A stretch of 64,000 bases of DNA from Saturnia japonica (taxonomy: Eukaryota; Arthropoda; Insecta; Lepidoptera; Saturniidae). The DNA is taken from NCBI GenBank assembly GCA_033032175.1, contig CM065322.1, forward strand, positions 13,516,001-13,580,000. The letters run 5' to 3'. This document shows, one piece after another, positions 10,856-21,552 of the stretch. The translations under genes and the position numbers were made by a program. Numbering within the stretch: the stretch's first letter is position 1; every line of letters starts with the position of its first letter. The notes beneath the pieces were generated by a model. It was not told the DNA's origin. It saw only the letters and a program-made list of their open reading frames with translations, and searched no databases.

Positions 10856-11196
10856 TTATATTTCATGAATTAAATGAAGCTTATCTGGTGTTTTAATAGT
10901 ACCTCGTACTGCAGCACACCAACCGAAAACGCTAATATCACTGCCGAAATTTGGAATTGTGCAATATTTGTTTACTACATATTGTTCTTTTTGGGTCTTG
11001 GAAGTTTGATGAGTCGTCCATTGTCTTGATGAACATTGTATTCTCCAGTGATTGTTTTGCAAAAATTCTCTGTCGGTAACTTGTGTCGCATCGGTAGCAT
11101 TAGGTATACATTCTTCACCTCAATATCATAAACAGACATATGATTGTCGTTCCATTGCTCTATAATGTCTAGGTGAGTGAGTTGTTTCGGTGTCAT
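10856..11196 (-). pseudogene. Unidentified protein fragment in two frames
   Basis: Two short minus-strand frames look like consecutive parts of one gene with a frameshift near 10975-10990: first DIIEQWNDNHMSVYDIEVKN and LPTENFCKTITGEYNVHQ, then NKYCTIPNFGSDISVFGWCA and RGTIKTPDKLHLIHEI before a stop at 10856. Composition looks like real protein (balanced residues, several Trp/Cys). I do not recognise the family. A transposon or viral structural protein is possible. Confidence 0.35.
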
Positions 11197-11836
11197 TTTT
11201 ATTGATTTTTTTGTTGTTGTATATATGCTTGTTACGATGATTTTTCCATTTATTCTGTTGTATTTTGTTTTTCTACTCTTTTTTGTCCTTTATACTTTCA
11301 GTTTCTTGGATTTCTATGTTATTCTTGTCTCTTTTGTTTTTAATACTCCTTGATTTTTTTATTTCCCTGTTCTCATGTGGTTTTCTCTCTATTCTGCTGT
11401 TGTTCTTGCGCAAAAGCAGTAATGCAGTCAGACATCTGTCACTTCTACTTCATTTTAGAGGATCTGTACTTTGTCCACAATTCATTCCTCAATTTTTTCT
11501 AATTTGTAATCTAGAAATTCCACATTTTCTGAATTCTGATATATTAATCCCTATTATTCATTCATTCAGTAAAAGCGCTGAACTTACAAGTCGGCAAAAC
11601 ATATTTAGGTAGTGCTCCAGTTTTCCTGCCTCGCTGTGTTTGACTACATTTTTTAAGTCTCCTTTTGCTTGTAACGCAAAACAGAGTTACTCGTAAATAA
11701 GTTTTCCAGACTTTATTTTATTTAGTTTCTTTTGCCTCAATTTTTTTTATTCCTATCTCCCATCTATCTCCTCCGACTTTTCTTCTATCTATTCCCTAAT
11801 TCAATCAATGCCTCCTTTATACTGAGGACAGTATAA
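11197..11836. other. T-rich low-complexity region
   Basis: Pyrimidine-rich on the plus strand. The 115-codon plus frame at 11265-11612 is hydrophobic only because of TTT/CTT/ATT runs and is not credible as a gene. Confidence 0.5.
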
Positions 11837-11932
11837 CAGTTAGAGGTTGTTTTAAACCTGCTTGCTGTTGGGTTTTCAGTAACTTTTCATTTGCTTGAGA
11901 ACTTCTTCTGAAATGATTGACAATAAATTTAA
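11837..11932 (-). repeat. 95-bp second copy of a hAT transposase segment
   Basis: Nearly the same sequence as 12817-12913 inside the hAT fragment below (coding IEKIKSIISHFRRSSQANEK). It starts at AACAGTTAGAGG and ends at TTTTTCAATGACA. Flanks on both sides are unrelated to the larger copy. Confidence 0.7.
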
Positions 11933-12259
11933 TTTTTTCAATGACAACTAAATTATTTCATACATTGTCTTCGTTATACTTAACAATTTTACTTACATAA
12001 ATCAGTAATTCATTCAATAATTTTATAAAATAATATTTTTATATTTAACGAACATCAAGTCATAGGATTTTCCCTAATTATACCATACCTAGCAAATTTA
12101 CAATATATTTAAATAATAATTCATTCTTTATTACATTTCTCATTATTCGCATTAAAGTTATTATTAAACCTTTATTGCCGAATAAGAATAAAATAAATAT
12201 TCTTACAATATAGATAATATTTTGCCATCTAAATATTTTTATACTACAAAATTAATTAT
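11933..12259. other. AT-rich spacer, no feature seen
   Basis: Very AT-rich, with many AATAATA/TTTAT runs and no coding signal. Confidence 0.5.
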
Positions 12260-12612
12260 TTAACAATCTAAGTATTGGTATTAGTTAATGGTCGTCGGCG
12301 TGTCTTTGTGACAGACACAAAGGTCTCTCCTCCAGCTCTTTCCAATCTACTCTTGTTTGGATTGTTCTGTGCTTTAGTGGACTTGCAATCTATTCTGATG
12401 TCATAGGACCAACGTTTTCTTTGTCTTCCTCGTTTTCTCTTTGTATGGAATCGGGGGGTCCATACGGTCATCATATCTTTTTTGTCCATTTATTATTTTT
12501 CTCTCTCATCATTTTGGCCTACCCACCTCCATTTAAGTTTTTTGGTTTTAACTACAACGTCTTCGATTTTCGTAATGTTTCTCACTACTCTGTCAAAAAA
12601 GTACCTGGAAAA
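12260..12612 (-). mobile_element. RTE-like LINE ORF2 C-terminus
   Basis: Read on the minus strand from about 12610: IEDVVVKTKKLKWRWVG, then after a frame change KRKRGRQRKRWSYDIRI, the endings typical of RTE-group LINE proteins (usually followed by W-x-x-x-A-Q-x-R and a GEAF-like box). Here that last box is worn to KAQNNPNKSRLERAGG and ETFVSV. The frame ends at 12268. 5' truncated; catalytic parts absent. Confidence 0.6.
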
Positions 12613-12816
12613 GACCAATAATACACAAAATGTTAGTTATTCATCCAAATTTAATAAATCTCCTTCATAGTATGCTCCTTCAGAAACGATACACTTACGT
12701 CAACAAATAATCCAATAATCAGACCATTTTTTAAACGCTTTTTCCGGAATTGAGTTTAGTTCTCGTCGTGAATTCTCCTTTATGTCTTCTACCGAATGAA
12801 AACGGGTGCCACGAAG
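12613..12816 (-). pseudogene. mariner transposase C-terminal fragment
   Basis: Minus-strand reading RGTRFHSVEDIKENSRREL, then FKKWSDYWI, a stop, and RKCIVSEGAYYEGD matches the last ~60 residues of a mariner transposase (after the third catalytic Asp). The frame joins the hAT fragment at 12817, replacing the expected hAT sequence, so the mariner either inserted there and was then trimmed, or joined it by deletion. Confidence 0.7.
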
Positions 12817-13836
12817 AACAGTTAGAGGTTGTTTTAAATCTGATTGCTGTTGGGTTTGAGTAACTTTTCATTTGCTTGAGAACTTCTTCTGAAATGACTG
12901 ATAATAGATTTAATTTTTTCAATGACATGCTTCATTTCTACAAATATTAAATCACGTTCTTCTTCTGTTGATGTTGGGTTTCCGCTACCAATGCCAAGAG
13001 AACGCTCAACGATTAAATTTAATTTGTGAGCAAAACAGCCGAAATGCTTCCATCTTAGTTCATCTTTGATGGCCTTGGTAACATTAGAGACATTATCTGT
13101 GATATGCCTTACATTCCAACAATTTAATACACGTCGTAACTCAGTAGCTATTGCAATGGCCTTCAAATTTTATACACTTTATTAGAACTGAACACAGCCT
13201 AAAATCTTGATTAATATAGTGACTTTCATTAGCTGCTGAAGTCCAATGATCAATGGTAATACAAATACCCTTCACGTCTTTTATATTATTTGAAATTTTT
13301 TGGTAACAATCTTCATAAATTTTATCCAGCAGTGATTTTGATAAATATTTCCTGCTCGGTATTTCATATCCAGGAGCTAAGGTTTTCTGTAAATTTCTGA
13401 AACCCTCATCTTTGACAACCGAAAATGGTTGGTAATCTTTGATTAACGTTTGCATTATTAACTTATCAATTTTGTCTTTTTGAGACGTAGATATTTTTTT
13501 GGGGTTGCTGCGTTGCTGACCTGTAATTGTAAATGATCTCATCTGTGATTGTGACGGTCCCAGCGCGACATCAGATATCTCGCTAGTTTCATTTACTATT
13601 TCAAGTTGAGTAGGTAGGGTAGCCCCTTCCCTAATTGTTAGAGGTAATTTAGACTGACCTGATCGGTCTTCGTTTCTTAAACTGACTATCGAGTGTTTAT
13701 TTGACATGTGCCTTTTTAAATTTATTATAGACGTTTTATATGATAATTTTGATTTGCATATATTACAAATTGCAAATTTGTTCTCAACTCTTTCATTATG
13801 TACCCAAATATAACTTGTGTGCCGTCGTGTAGCCAT
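12817..13836 (-). pseudogene. hAT transposase, N-terminal half with BED finger
   Basis: DNA transposase of the hAT superfamily (ZBED-like). The first open piece (13836-13141, 231 codons) begins MATRRHTSYIWVHNER and has a BED zinc finger (CNICKSKLSYKTSI then HMSNKH, residues ~22-48), a low-complexity linker, and the first catalytic Asp region (CITIDHWTSAANESHY, ~195-210). A frame change near 13150 leads to 13166-12834: NVRHITDNVSNVTKAI (second Asp region) and WKHFGCFAHKLNLIVE, a conserved hAT core motif. It stops at 12834, just before the DCPTRWNS-like box expected next. The C-terminal dimer domain is missing. The start is chosen at the Met directly before the BED finger. Confidence 0.85.
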
Positions 13837-14290
13837 ATTAAAAAGAAAAGATTTATGACTAACAAGTGGTAATCACAGTTAATAATAAATCAGAACATCA
13901 AACACTAACAATTCTAAACAGCAAGTATTTTATTTCACCAAACACTTTTAAGTGGAAAGTATAATTTTTTATTTTATATAACACAAACTTAACGTCATTT
14001 ATAAACAACTTATTTGTTAACGAGTAAATCGACACGACTAGCTGACAGTTGCACGTGAGACAATTAGTAGCACAGATAACAATACAGCAATGACCAGTAA
14101 ACAAAGCGACAAGCATAAACACAATACTGCGAAGGGACTGATAGTGATTCATCGCTTGCGACTACGCAAGCTACTCTGTGGACTATGCGCTGCTGTATTT
14201 AGTCGCTGAATCGCTGAATGCGCAAAGAGCAATCGCAACTGCGGTCACAGTTAACGTATAGCATGGTGATATTTCGCAGCGATAGCAATC
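13837..14290. other. Spacer; possible 5' end of the hAT element
   Basis: No coding signal. Near 14276 there is a short palindrome (CAGCGAT and ATCGCTG around AGCA) that could belong to a terminal repeat, but no partner was found. Confidence 0.3.
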
Positions 14291-14299
14291 GCTGTCTCA

Positions 14300-15150
14300 T
14301 CATTACATCTAACTAGCAACTCTTCTACTTGTTCCAAGAGGTTACGTTGTTTTTCTGGTGATAACCTATAATATCTCTGCCAAATTGGTGGGGAGTCCCC
14401 AGTATCTGTAACTATGGGTTATGAGGTGAGTCCTTCCTAACCCTTTCACATCAAAAGAAATTTTATTAAACTTGTTAGTGATATTATCTGCAACTTGTTT
14501 CTAATGTTCATTTAAGTTAGAATAAAAAATAATTTTGTGCTATCAGAGACATGGTTGGCCGTAGCTGCTACCAGGACCGCATTAATCAGATTAGAGTGCC
14601 GAGATACTTTGGACACAAATGTTAAAAACTTGGAAAAAATCAACTCCAAAGTAGAAGTTTACAACCTGCTTTAGGTACAACAAAAGCTTTTATTATCTGG
14701 AATATATTTTCAAAATGTATTGACAAGGTCATGGTATCCAAACCGTCTAGTGTTTGTCCATTTTCCGCAGATAAACTTGTATTTGATTCGGGGGTCAATT
14801 TGATGCCCCGATGTAATAAGTATTCGTGGGCGTTGTCGCCAATAATGGTGACAGCAGACCCCGAATCTAACAGACCAAATAATTCAATGTCAAAAATTTT
14901 GTAAATAAAAATATTGAGTTTGAATTACTTTGTCTTCGTCTATAAGGTGATTATGACTTTTTAATAGGCAAAGACGTTTGACTGCAAACCTAGTTATTGT
15001 TTTCTTATTAATAAATTTTGGACGGGTTGGTTTAATCACCCCATCCAGGCCGGAACCGAAATTGACCGTCCAGGTATTCCTGCAAGAGGCCAGGCTATGG
15101 TTGGCCTTCCTACATCTAGAGCAGTAAGTATTGAAATAGTCCGGTGGTCG
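14300..15150 (-). pseudogene. Gypsy-type gag-pol fragment: zinc knuckle, protease, pre-RT
   Basis: Read right to left. A CCHC zinc knuckle lies near 15135-15090 (YCSRCRKANHSLASC, exact C-x2-C-x4-H-x4-C), the RNA-binding nucleocapsid signature. Next is an aspartic protease near 14880-14800 (LFGLLDSGSAVTIIGDN, active site D-S-G). Then, after stops, comes a pre-RT segment near 14390-14310 (RYYRLSPEKQRNLLEQVEE). This is the normal order for Ty3/gypsy elements. Several stops and frame changes; truncated just before RT at about 14300. It differs from the errantivirus copies here (different protease and pre-RT words), so it is another lineage. Confidence 0.6.
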
Positions 15151-15419
15151 ACCCTTACTCGATAGGGGAAAGTGGGGGAAATACGAACACCTAAGGGAAA
15201 ACTTAAATAAAACCGTGGAATTTGATTACAGAATTTTTTAATTGTTTTAATTGTATTGTTCACTTATCTGTCTAACTAATTCACTAATCAACGTTTATAT
15301 ATTTTTAATGAATCGCAACAATATGAAAAAAAAAAAACAAAACCCTTAGTATTCGGCTTTGCCCGACATTAGTCGGATAAATACGAACATCAAATGGGGT
15401 GATTACGAACTAACATTAT

Positions 15420-15960
15420 TAACGACTGAGATCACATTTAACACCCAACGATGTTGACTGTCCGTCAGTACAACTCTCTTGAGCCCATTTTTTGCACACG
15501 TAGCACATAATCCAGTCTTCAACGGGGGGATCTATATATTTATCTCTACAAAACATACAAAAATAGTCTTTATTTTCTTTTTCGCCTTTTCCTTTTTTTT
15601 CGTATTTTGGCTTGAGTCACTAAATTCTTTTATATTGTTTAAATTCTTTAATACTCTTTCAATCTCCTTGTTTGAAAGTGTCTTCTTACTACATTACAAT
15701 CTCTTTATTTGGGTTCTTTTTGGCATACTTTCCGTTTTCTTCTTGATTTCTTCTGCTTTAGCTCTTTTTCTGTTTTCCTTTTTCTGTAACTGATCTTTTA
15801 TAGGTGTGCTTGTAAGAATAGTAGATTTTTTCTTCCTGATATTGCGTTTTGATATTTTTGGAGAAATAATAGGTAATTCAACGATCTCTAACAGGGAAAC
15901 TGCATGCATGCTTGCATCGTCGCTTTCTAAATTAACAGGACCTATATCGAAAGTTTAGGA
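15420..15960 (-). pseudogene. pogo-like transposase C-terminus with PHD-type finger
   Basis: The 71-codon frame 15909-15694 has PKISKRNIRKKKSTILTSTP, the basic linker and TSTP box seen at the C-terminus of insect pogo/Tigger-group transposases, followed by a Lys-rich helix. After a frame change (15580-15440) a PHD-like finger is readable: CMFCRDKY, DPPVEDWIMC, YVCKKWAQESC. Catalytic DDE domain not found upstream. Several breaks. Confidence 0.5.
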
Positions 15961-17060
15961 CATCATGGTCTTCATCAGGGCGATCTTGAGCTGCTGCGGT
16001 TACATCTCAACATCATTGTGAGCATCAGGAGGTGAATTGACAGACCTCTGTTGGAAGCCCGGTTAACAAGATCTTCGACACGGTGTACTTGGGATTCAGA
16101 AGCTATTTCGGCATGATTGTGAGCATGGACGTAGCCAGCCATGAGCTCTGGGTGCTCAGTCTAAAATAATATGTAACTAGCAAACTATACCCGAGGTCTT
16201 ACCCCGGTTAATTTTTTCATACAAAAAGGGTGCAAACCCTATAGCACCCTGTATCAGTATCTATATTCGAATTATCCAAAACACTTTCTTATTGCTCACC
16301 TACCTACACCACGAAATCTTCCATCCAAAAATCTGTCTCTACATCGGGAAAACGTGTACACCTAAAATCAAAAAAGTTACTTGGCTGGTAACTGGCATCA
16401 TCGGTGGGAACAGGTACAGGGGTGAAAGTTTCATCGCTAGGATCCAGAGGTGTATCCAACGCGAGTTCTTGTAGCCTGGAGTTACAATGACAACTTGTGT
16501 GTTCGTCTTCTCCCTCCCCACTTTCTACATCACTTCCTGTCAATCAAAAGTAATGTGTATACAATAACGATCAGCACCCCTACACAGTTGTATACTACGT
16601 GACTCGTCAAAAAGTGTTTAACTTACCATTATTTACGAGAAACTCTATTTCATCGTCTCGGAGTGCTCTCGGGTTACGTGCTTCAGAACGGATTGATCTG
16701 AAGAAAAATGTAACATAAATTATATTATTTTTTTCGGGAATAAAAATTATCCTACGTGACTATAGGCTCCAAAATACTTCTATACTATAATTTCATACCA
16801 ATCGGACCAGTAGTTTTAACATGTTTTCAGCAAATTATTAGTAAACATAAACAAAGAAAGTTTTTTACTTACGGGTCCCACGTGCGCTTTTTTTAATAGT
16901 TAAAGGCTGCTCCAACAGAGCAACCGGTACTAACTCGCCTATATTATAGACTTCCATCCTACAACATAAAAAAGAGTATTCCATACTTGCACAACGTAGC
17001 AATCGACTCAACCGATCGTAGGGTTTGGGGAAGGCCGTTAAACATGGCCGCCCAAACACA
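15961..17060 (-). other. Exon-like acidic fragments, gene not identified
   Basis: Three minus-strand pieces could be exons of one decayed gene: 17059-16865 (includes IGELVPVALLEQPLTIKK, followed by a GTAAGT donor-like site); about 16696-16625 (preceded by TTTTTCTTCAG, reading ARNPRALRDDEIEFLVNN, ending G|GTAAGT); and 16543-16304 (preceded by TTGACAG, acidic, ESGEGEDEHTS). Splice-like edges are convincing for the middle piece, but the phase between the first two does not fit. The acidic DDEIE style resembles piggyBac transposase N-termini, though I cannot confirm it. Confidence 0.3.
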
Positions 17061-17639
17061 TGTGATTTACCGATAAAAATTCAATATCTTTGTGAAATAG
17101 TGAAAGATTGAAACGAAGTTAAGCTTTTATTACGTTAATGATTAGTTATATTATTAAATAGAATAAAAAAGCTCGACATGATGTTTCCTTTACAAGTCGA
17201 CGTTACGTGGGAATTTAACGAAAAATGAAATAAAAACTTCACAAATATGAAATGTATTATATTTAAATGATTTAAGTACTTACCTATCCATTATTTTCCA
17301 CTTAAAATCACACAAAATTGTCAAAATATACACTAAAAATAAAAACCGCTTGCAGAACACTTAACACAAGCAGGCTACTAGTCAAAATGGTTTGCAACTG
17401 ACTGAAGTACGAATAAAATGGCTGCAGGATGATGTTTTATTTCGGGTTATACAGTTTGTCTTTGTCTTTGGTTATATTATTCAACAGGTTGGAACAGGAC
17501 TGTTATAGTAATACGGCTAAAATTGGTGCGGAAATACGACCAACTGTCATCGCGTAGCATCGGTATGTTAGGCACGTGCTTACGACGTTGAGCCGATTCT
17601 CGAAAGAATTTTATGATTTCCTTTATTGTGCCGAGTGTA
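17061..17639. other. No recognised feature
   Basis: AT-rich spacer. GGAAATACGACC near 17530 recalls GGGAAATACGAAC near 15180, same orientation, too short to interpret. Confidence 0.4.
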
Positions 17640-18819
17640 TAACGTATTGCGGGGGGATTTCAATTAAATAATGAAGGACCATATTTAGTTTGTGGCTGGC
17701 GCAGTGGAAAACCTGCTTTTTTATTTTTCTCTTAGTATCTTTTGAACGCCACCATTTTTCACCGATATAGTGGAGCATTCGTAATAGCCTTGCCGCACAC
17801 ACTTTTCTGGATCCAGGCCCACGTTCGTTATGAAGTTATCTATGGCAGAGGCAATAGATTTGGTGTCCATGGCAATTAGTTCGACGAAACATAGAAATTC
17901 TTCCGAATCAACATCCTTTCTTCGTCAAAAAATCTGACGTCAATTGATAGTTGCTCCTTACCTGCGATGTCGCAGCTTTCGTCTGCCAAAATACTATATG
18001 CATGTGCTTTTTACACAGCGTCTATGATATCATCTCTGATAACATCTCCAGAAATATGCATTATTTCATTTTGAATCTGAGGCGACATGTACGTTGCATT
18101 CTTTGCACATGATTTTGAGAGCTCCTTTAATTTTTTATCGCCAGTCTCAATGTTAATTTTGATTAGGTCTTCAAACAGACCTTCATGAGTACTAACTAAT
18201 TGCACATCCACAGGCATATCCTATATAAAAAAAATTGCGGACGTGTTTGAGGTTACACTGAGACACTGCATGCATTTTGGCGAACTCATGCATATCTTTG
18301 TATCTAACGAATGGTCGCAGTGTTAATGAACCCATTGTGTTACTTGTCGCTGGAGGGAATAATACACAGTAAACGCAGAGAGCGCCTTTCAGTTTGGCAG
18401 AATATGCCAGCCAAGGACCATATTCCGCGAGCCAGGTATGCTTGAATTTTCTTTTTCGAAGCACAACATCATTTGCCGAAGTCGTAACTTGGAGGAGGCA
18501 CCCAACAGTTCTTTAAAATTTCAAGTTTTTGGGCTGAACTCATAGAAAATGAGCGAATTATGAAATGTCCCACGTCATTTTCGGCGTAGTTCTGTTGCTG
18601 TGCAGTGGCAGAAGTTTGCACTGAAGCTGTAGGTACAGTAGCACTAGTACTGGTTGTGGCAGCGATATCGCTAGCCGCTGCTAAGCTCCTTTGTTTCAAC
18701 CCTTCCCCATTGCTATCACTTTCACCACTGCTATTTTCTGGTTCGCTACAAAATAAAAACGAAATCTCAGTAATAAATAGACTCATAACATATCTCAAGA
18801 TGAAGTCACGGAGCGACAA
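17640..18819 (-). pseudogene. hAT transposase, ZMYM1/DUF4371-like, broken
   Basis: Minus-strand pieces in order: 18819-18469 with a Ser/Thr/Ala-rich linker and a TTF-type entry (LEILKNCWVPPPSYDF); 18464-18192 with HTWLAEYGPWLAYSAKLKGA, CVYCVLFPP and LRPFVRYKD, the zinc-binding TTF/MYM-like front of this hAT group; 18217-18011 with the conserved YMSPQIQNEIMHISGDVIR; then, after stops, YSILADESCDIAGKEQLSIDVRFFDEER-like words near 17990-17910 (first catalytic Asp region), falling apart by about 17640. At least three frame breaks. A splice-acceptor-like TTTTATTTTGTAG at about 18750 suggests an intron before CSEPENSS. The C-terminal half is missing. Confidence 0.7.
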
Positions 18820-19704
18820 GCTAACTAAAACATTCCCAATCCAAGATTGTGATCTATTCTATACGTCATTTTATTGAAAACTACATCAAAATCGGTCAAG
18901 CCCAATGCGAGAAAATCGCAGCCAAATTAGCATACATACATATATCTACTACACAAAAAAATACATACGCTCTATGGTAAGTAAGGGTACCAAGTTCAAA
19001 GACTTCAAAGTACGTATCAACCAACCTACATAAACTTTGTTCAGGGTTTTACGCAGATATACCTAGAGGATAACGGATAAGCAGGTCAGGTAGTAAAGTA
19101 AATGCAGATGGAGATTTAAATGTTTTGTGGCGGCGGGCGAGCGGCGGCGGTTAGAGGGTGTTAGAATATATATACCTAAAATATTTTAAAATCAACCAAA
19201 AAATTACACGCTCAAGGTTATGTTTAATGTTTGGCATAACAGATTGGAATAGTAATGGATAGATACGTACGTACCTCTAGCAGCGCTAAAAAAAGATATA
19301 ATATCCAGCAGATTGCAGGTCTCAGACCAGACACCAGACAGATAAGTAGGTATTAATTAAAGAAAGAAAACACTTTAATCCTAAAAACTAAACACGCTTT
19401 ACATAAATTGAATAAAATTAATATACACAAAAAAAAAAAAAAAAAAGTAACAATATAAATTACCCAGCTGCGTGTCCCGCTATTAAGGAAAGGCGACCTG
19501 CTCAGCATAATGCTAAAGTGCCACAGGGCACTTAGCGCTGATTTTCAGCTGGAACCCCGAAGCAAGTCACGGTCCGCAAACAATAATCAATCGAAATAAA
19601 AAATAAATAAATAACAACTTTAACTCACTATTCATGGCATCATATATTTTTTAAATAATAATAATAATAAAAAGAATATAAAACAAACAAATAAATAAAA
19701 GAGG
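18820..19704. other. Spacer with A-run; possible SINE-like block
   Basis: No coding signal. A GC-rich GGCGGCGGGCGAGCGGCGGCGG stretch lies near 19129-19150. From 19433 there is an 18-base A-run next to a moderately GC-rich block (19450-19600) that could be a short interspersed element read on the minus strand ending in T's, but no A/B boxes were found. Confidence 0.3.
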
Positions 19705-19708
19705 CACT

Positions 19709-20008
19709 TGTTACCTACTGTCCTACCTACCCAACGTACTCGACCACCCAGAACCAGGTAACGCGGACTCAGATTACAATGCAAGTTCCCACGTGAAATT
19801 ATCGGAAATCGCTGACCAGGCGAAATGAACACTTCGTGGGACAATGAAAGAATGACGGAAGAACAATCTCGCTCGATCGCCTGAGCTTGGAGGTTCACAC
19901 CTTAGTTTAAGATTTATATATTGTAATTAATTAATTTTTATTATAAGTTTTGTAAAGGACTAAAAATTGCCTTTTAAAAACCTCCTACGGACGGTCAACT
20001 ACGTAATT
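19709..20008 (+). repeat. 5' LTR (300 bp)
   Basis: Begins TGTTACCTACTG and ends GTCAACTACGTAATT. Carries the promoter and polyadenylation functions of the element. No clear TATA box. A TTATATATTGTAATTAATTAA stretch lies near 19913. Identical to the 3' LTR by eye. Confidence 0.95.
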
Positions 20009-20072
20009 GGCGCAGTCGGTAGGATAGTCGCGTCGGTTTGCGGGATCTAACTTCGATTCCCGCCCGATAGTC
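20008..20072 (+). promoter_or_regulatory. Primer-binding site in a tRNA-like segment
   Basis: Directly after the LTR, TGGCGCAGTCGGTAGG is placed where a tRNA 3' end primes minus-strand synthesis. It also matches the Pol III A box (TRGYNNANNNG at 20008-20018) in full, and 42 bases later AACTTCGATTCC (20049-20060) resembles a B box. The spacing is that of a tRNA gene. There is no cloverleaf acceptor pairing that I can see. Confidence 0.6.
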
Positions 20073-20404
20073 GTTTCGTCGACGCGGTGACTATCTTTAA
20101 GAATCTACGAGGAGGCCGTCGAAGGAGTCGACAGAACCTGCTGTTGCTGAGGAGGACATCATCCAATCATCGATGAGACCAGATATGCAGAACCTTCTGT
20201 GAGTTTAGATTTAGTTACACATATCCTATTGGTTGCTATTCCCTATCCTGGTAATAGATCATCCTCTATAATTTAACCTAGTAGTATATTTTAATAGCCA
20301 AAATTTTTTTCCCAGGGAAAAATACGGTTATAAAGCCGGATCAGCGGCACACTATTATAGATAATTTAAGATTTAGTAGTGTATCGGAAATTCCGGAAAC
20401 TGAA

Positions 20405-21552
20405 ATGGCTCAATCTGATAATAGCGTTGTCATTGACAACATTTGGAAAGCCCTTAGATTAGTACCGGAGTTTGACGGAAATTCTCATGTCTTAGTTAGA
20501 TTTTTAAACATATGTGACAACTTAGTTTTAGAGTATGTTCGCCCAGAAAATCAATTAGTTACGGCAGCTTTACTGAACGGAATAATTAATAAAATTACTG
20601 GTTCTGCCGCCAGAACTTTAGCTACCAACGGTATCCCGGATAACTGGCAAGGAATTCGAAATACCTTAGTTAATAGTTTCTCGGATCACAGAGACGAATG
20701 TTCATTATATACAGATTTATCTCAATTGACCCAAGGTATCGATACGCCCAACGTATTTTATGAACGCGTACAGAACACGCTTAGTACTATTATGACATAC
20801 ATTCAGTTACACGATTCAGTTACAGCCACAGTAGAAGCTAAGCGAAAACTTTATAATAAATTAGCGTTACAAACCTTTACGCGAGGTTCGCACGAACCGA
20901 TTGGATCGCGCGTAAGATGCATGCGTCCGGAGACATTAGAAAAAGCACTTGAATTTGCACAGGAAGAAATAAATGTAGTATACTTACAGAATCAAAACGT
21001 TCAATCAGGAAACCCTAGGAGAACTCATTTACCTACTAGTTATCAAAAGCCTTTGAATTTACCGCAACAAAACTTCCTCCAATCGTCAACTAATCAAAAT
21101 AAGCCTATTTTTAATCCGAACATTTTTAACAATAATCCTTACGTTAAACAGAGTCCTCATAATGTGAACGCTGCACCACAGCCTATGTTCCGACCTCAAT
21201 ATCAAGGACCTTCGCGAACACAACAGGTAATGAGAGCGTTACCACGTTCTGATATGTCTACCGGTTTCAAAATTCCCCTCGTGGCAATTTTCAGCAAGGC
21301 CGACCGAACTTACCTGTACCTATGAGTGGCATAAGTCACCCAGTAGCCCGAAATTTACCTTTGACTGGACAAACTGACAAAAGACAGGTTAACTTAAATG
21401 AAGCGAATGAACCTTATAACTATGATTATTACGACACAGATTACACACAATATTTCCACGAAGACTGTACACCGTATGACGAAACTGAAAACTTTGAACA
21501 AGATTACGATCAAAATTTTCAGGGGGATCCGAGTTCGAGCTCCCCAGAATAG
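20405..21552 (+). CDS. gag: gag of the errantivirus, frame-broken near the C-terminus
   Basis: Structural protein that assembles the particle and packages element RNA. The first frame runs from ATG 20405 to TGA at 21323-21325 (306 codons). It starts MAQSDNSVVIDNIWKALRL and has the helical capsid region (FDGNSHVLVRFLNICD) and a Gln/Asn-rich tail; no CCHC knuckle is seen, as is common in errantivirus gag. Similarity in style (Gln/Gly/Pro-rich, then an acidic Tyr-rich end) continues in the -1 frame up to the stop at 21552, which shows that a one-base change between about 21,253 and 21,322 split the gene. No good slippery site exists there, so it is likely a mutation, not programmed. The tail overlaps pol by about 55 bases. 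Confidence 0.8.

Noticed and set aside
11265..11612. 115-codon hydrophobic plus-strand protein
   Set aside because: Composed of Phe/Leu/Ile/Ser from T-rich low-complexity DNA; no motif.
14276..14300. Palindrome CAGCGATAGCAATCGCTG as a hAT terminal repeat
   Set aside because: No matching copy on the other side of the hAT fragment and no 8-bp duplication seen.
15177..17540. GGGAAATACGAAC and GGAAATACGACC as terminal repeats of one element
   Set aside because: Same orientation, only ~12 bp, and the sequence between contains unrelated fragments.
20008..20072. Genuine tRNA gene after the 5' LTR
   Set aside because: A and B boxes are present, but I cannot pair an acceptor stem and the position is the retroviral primer site.
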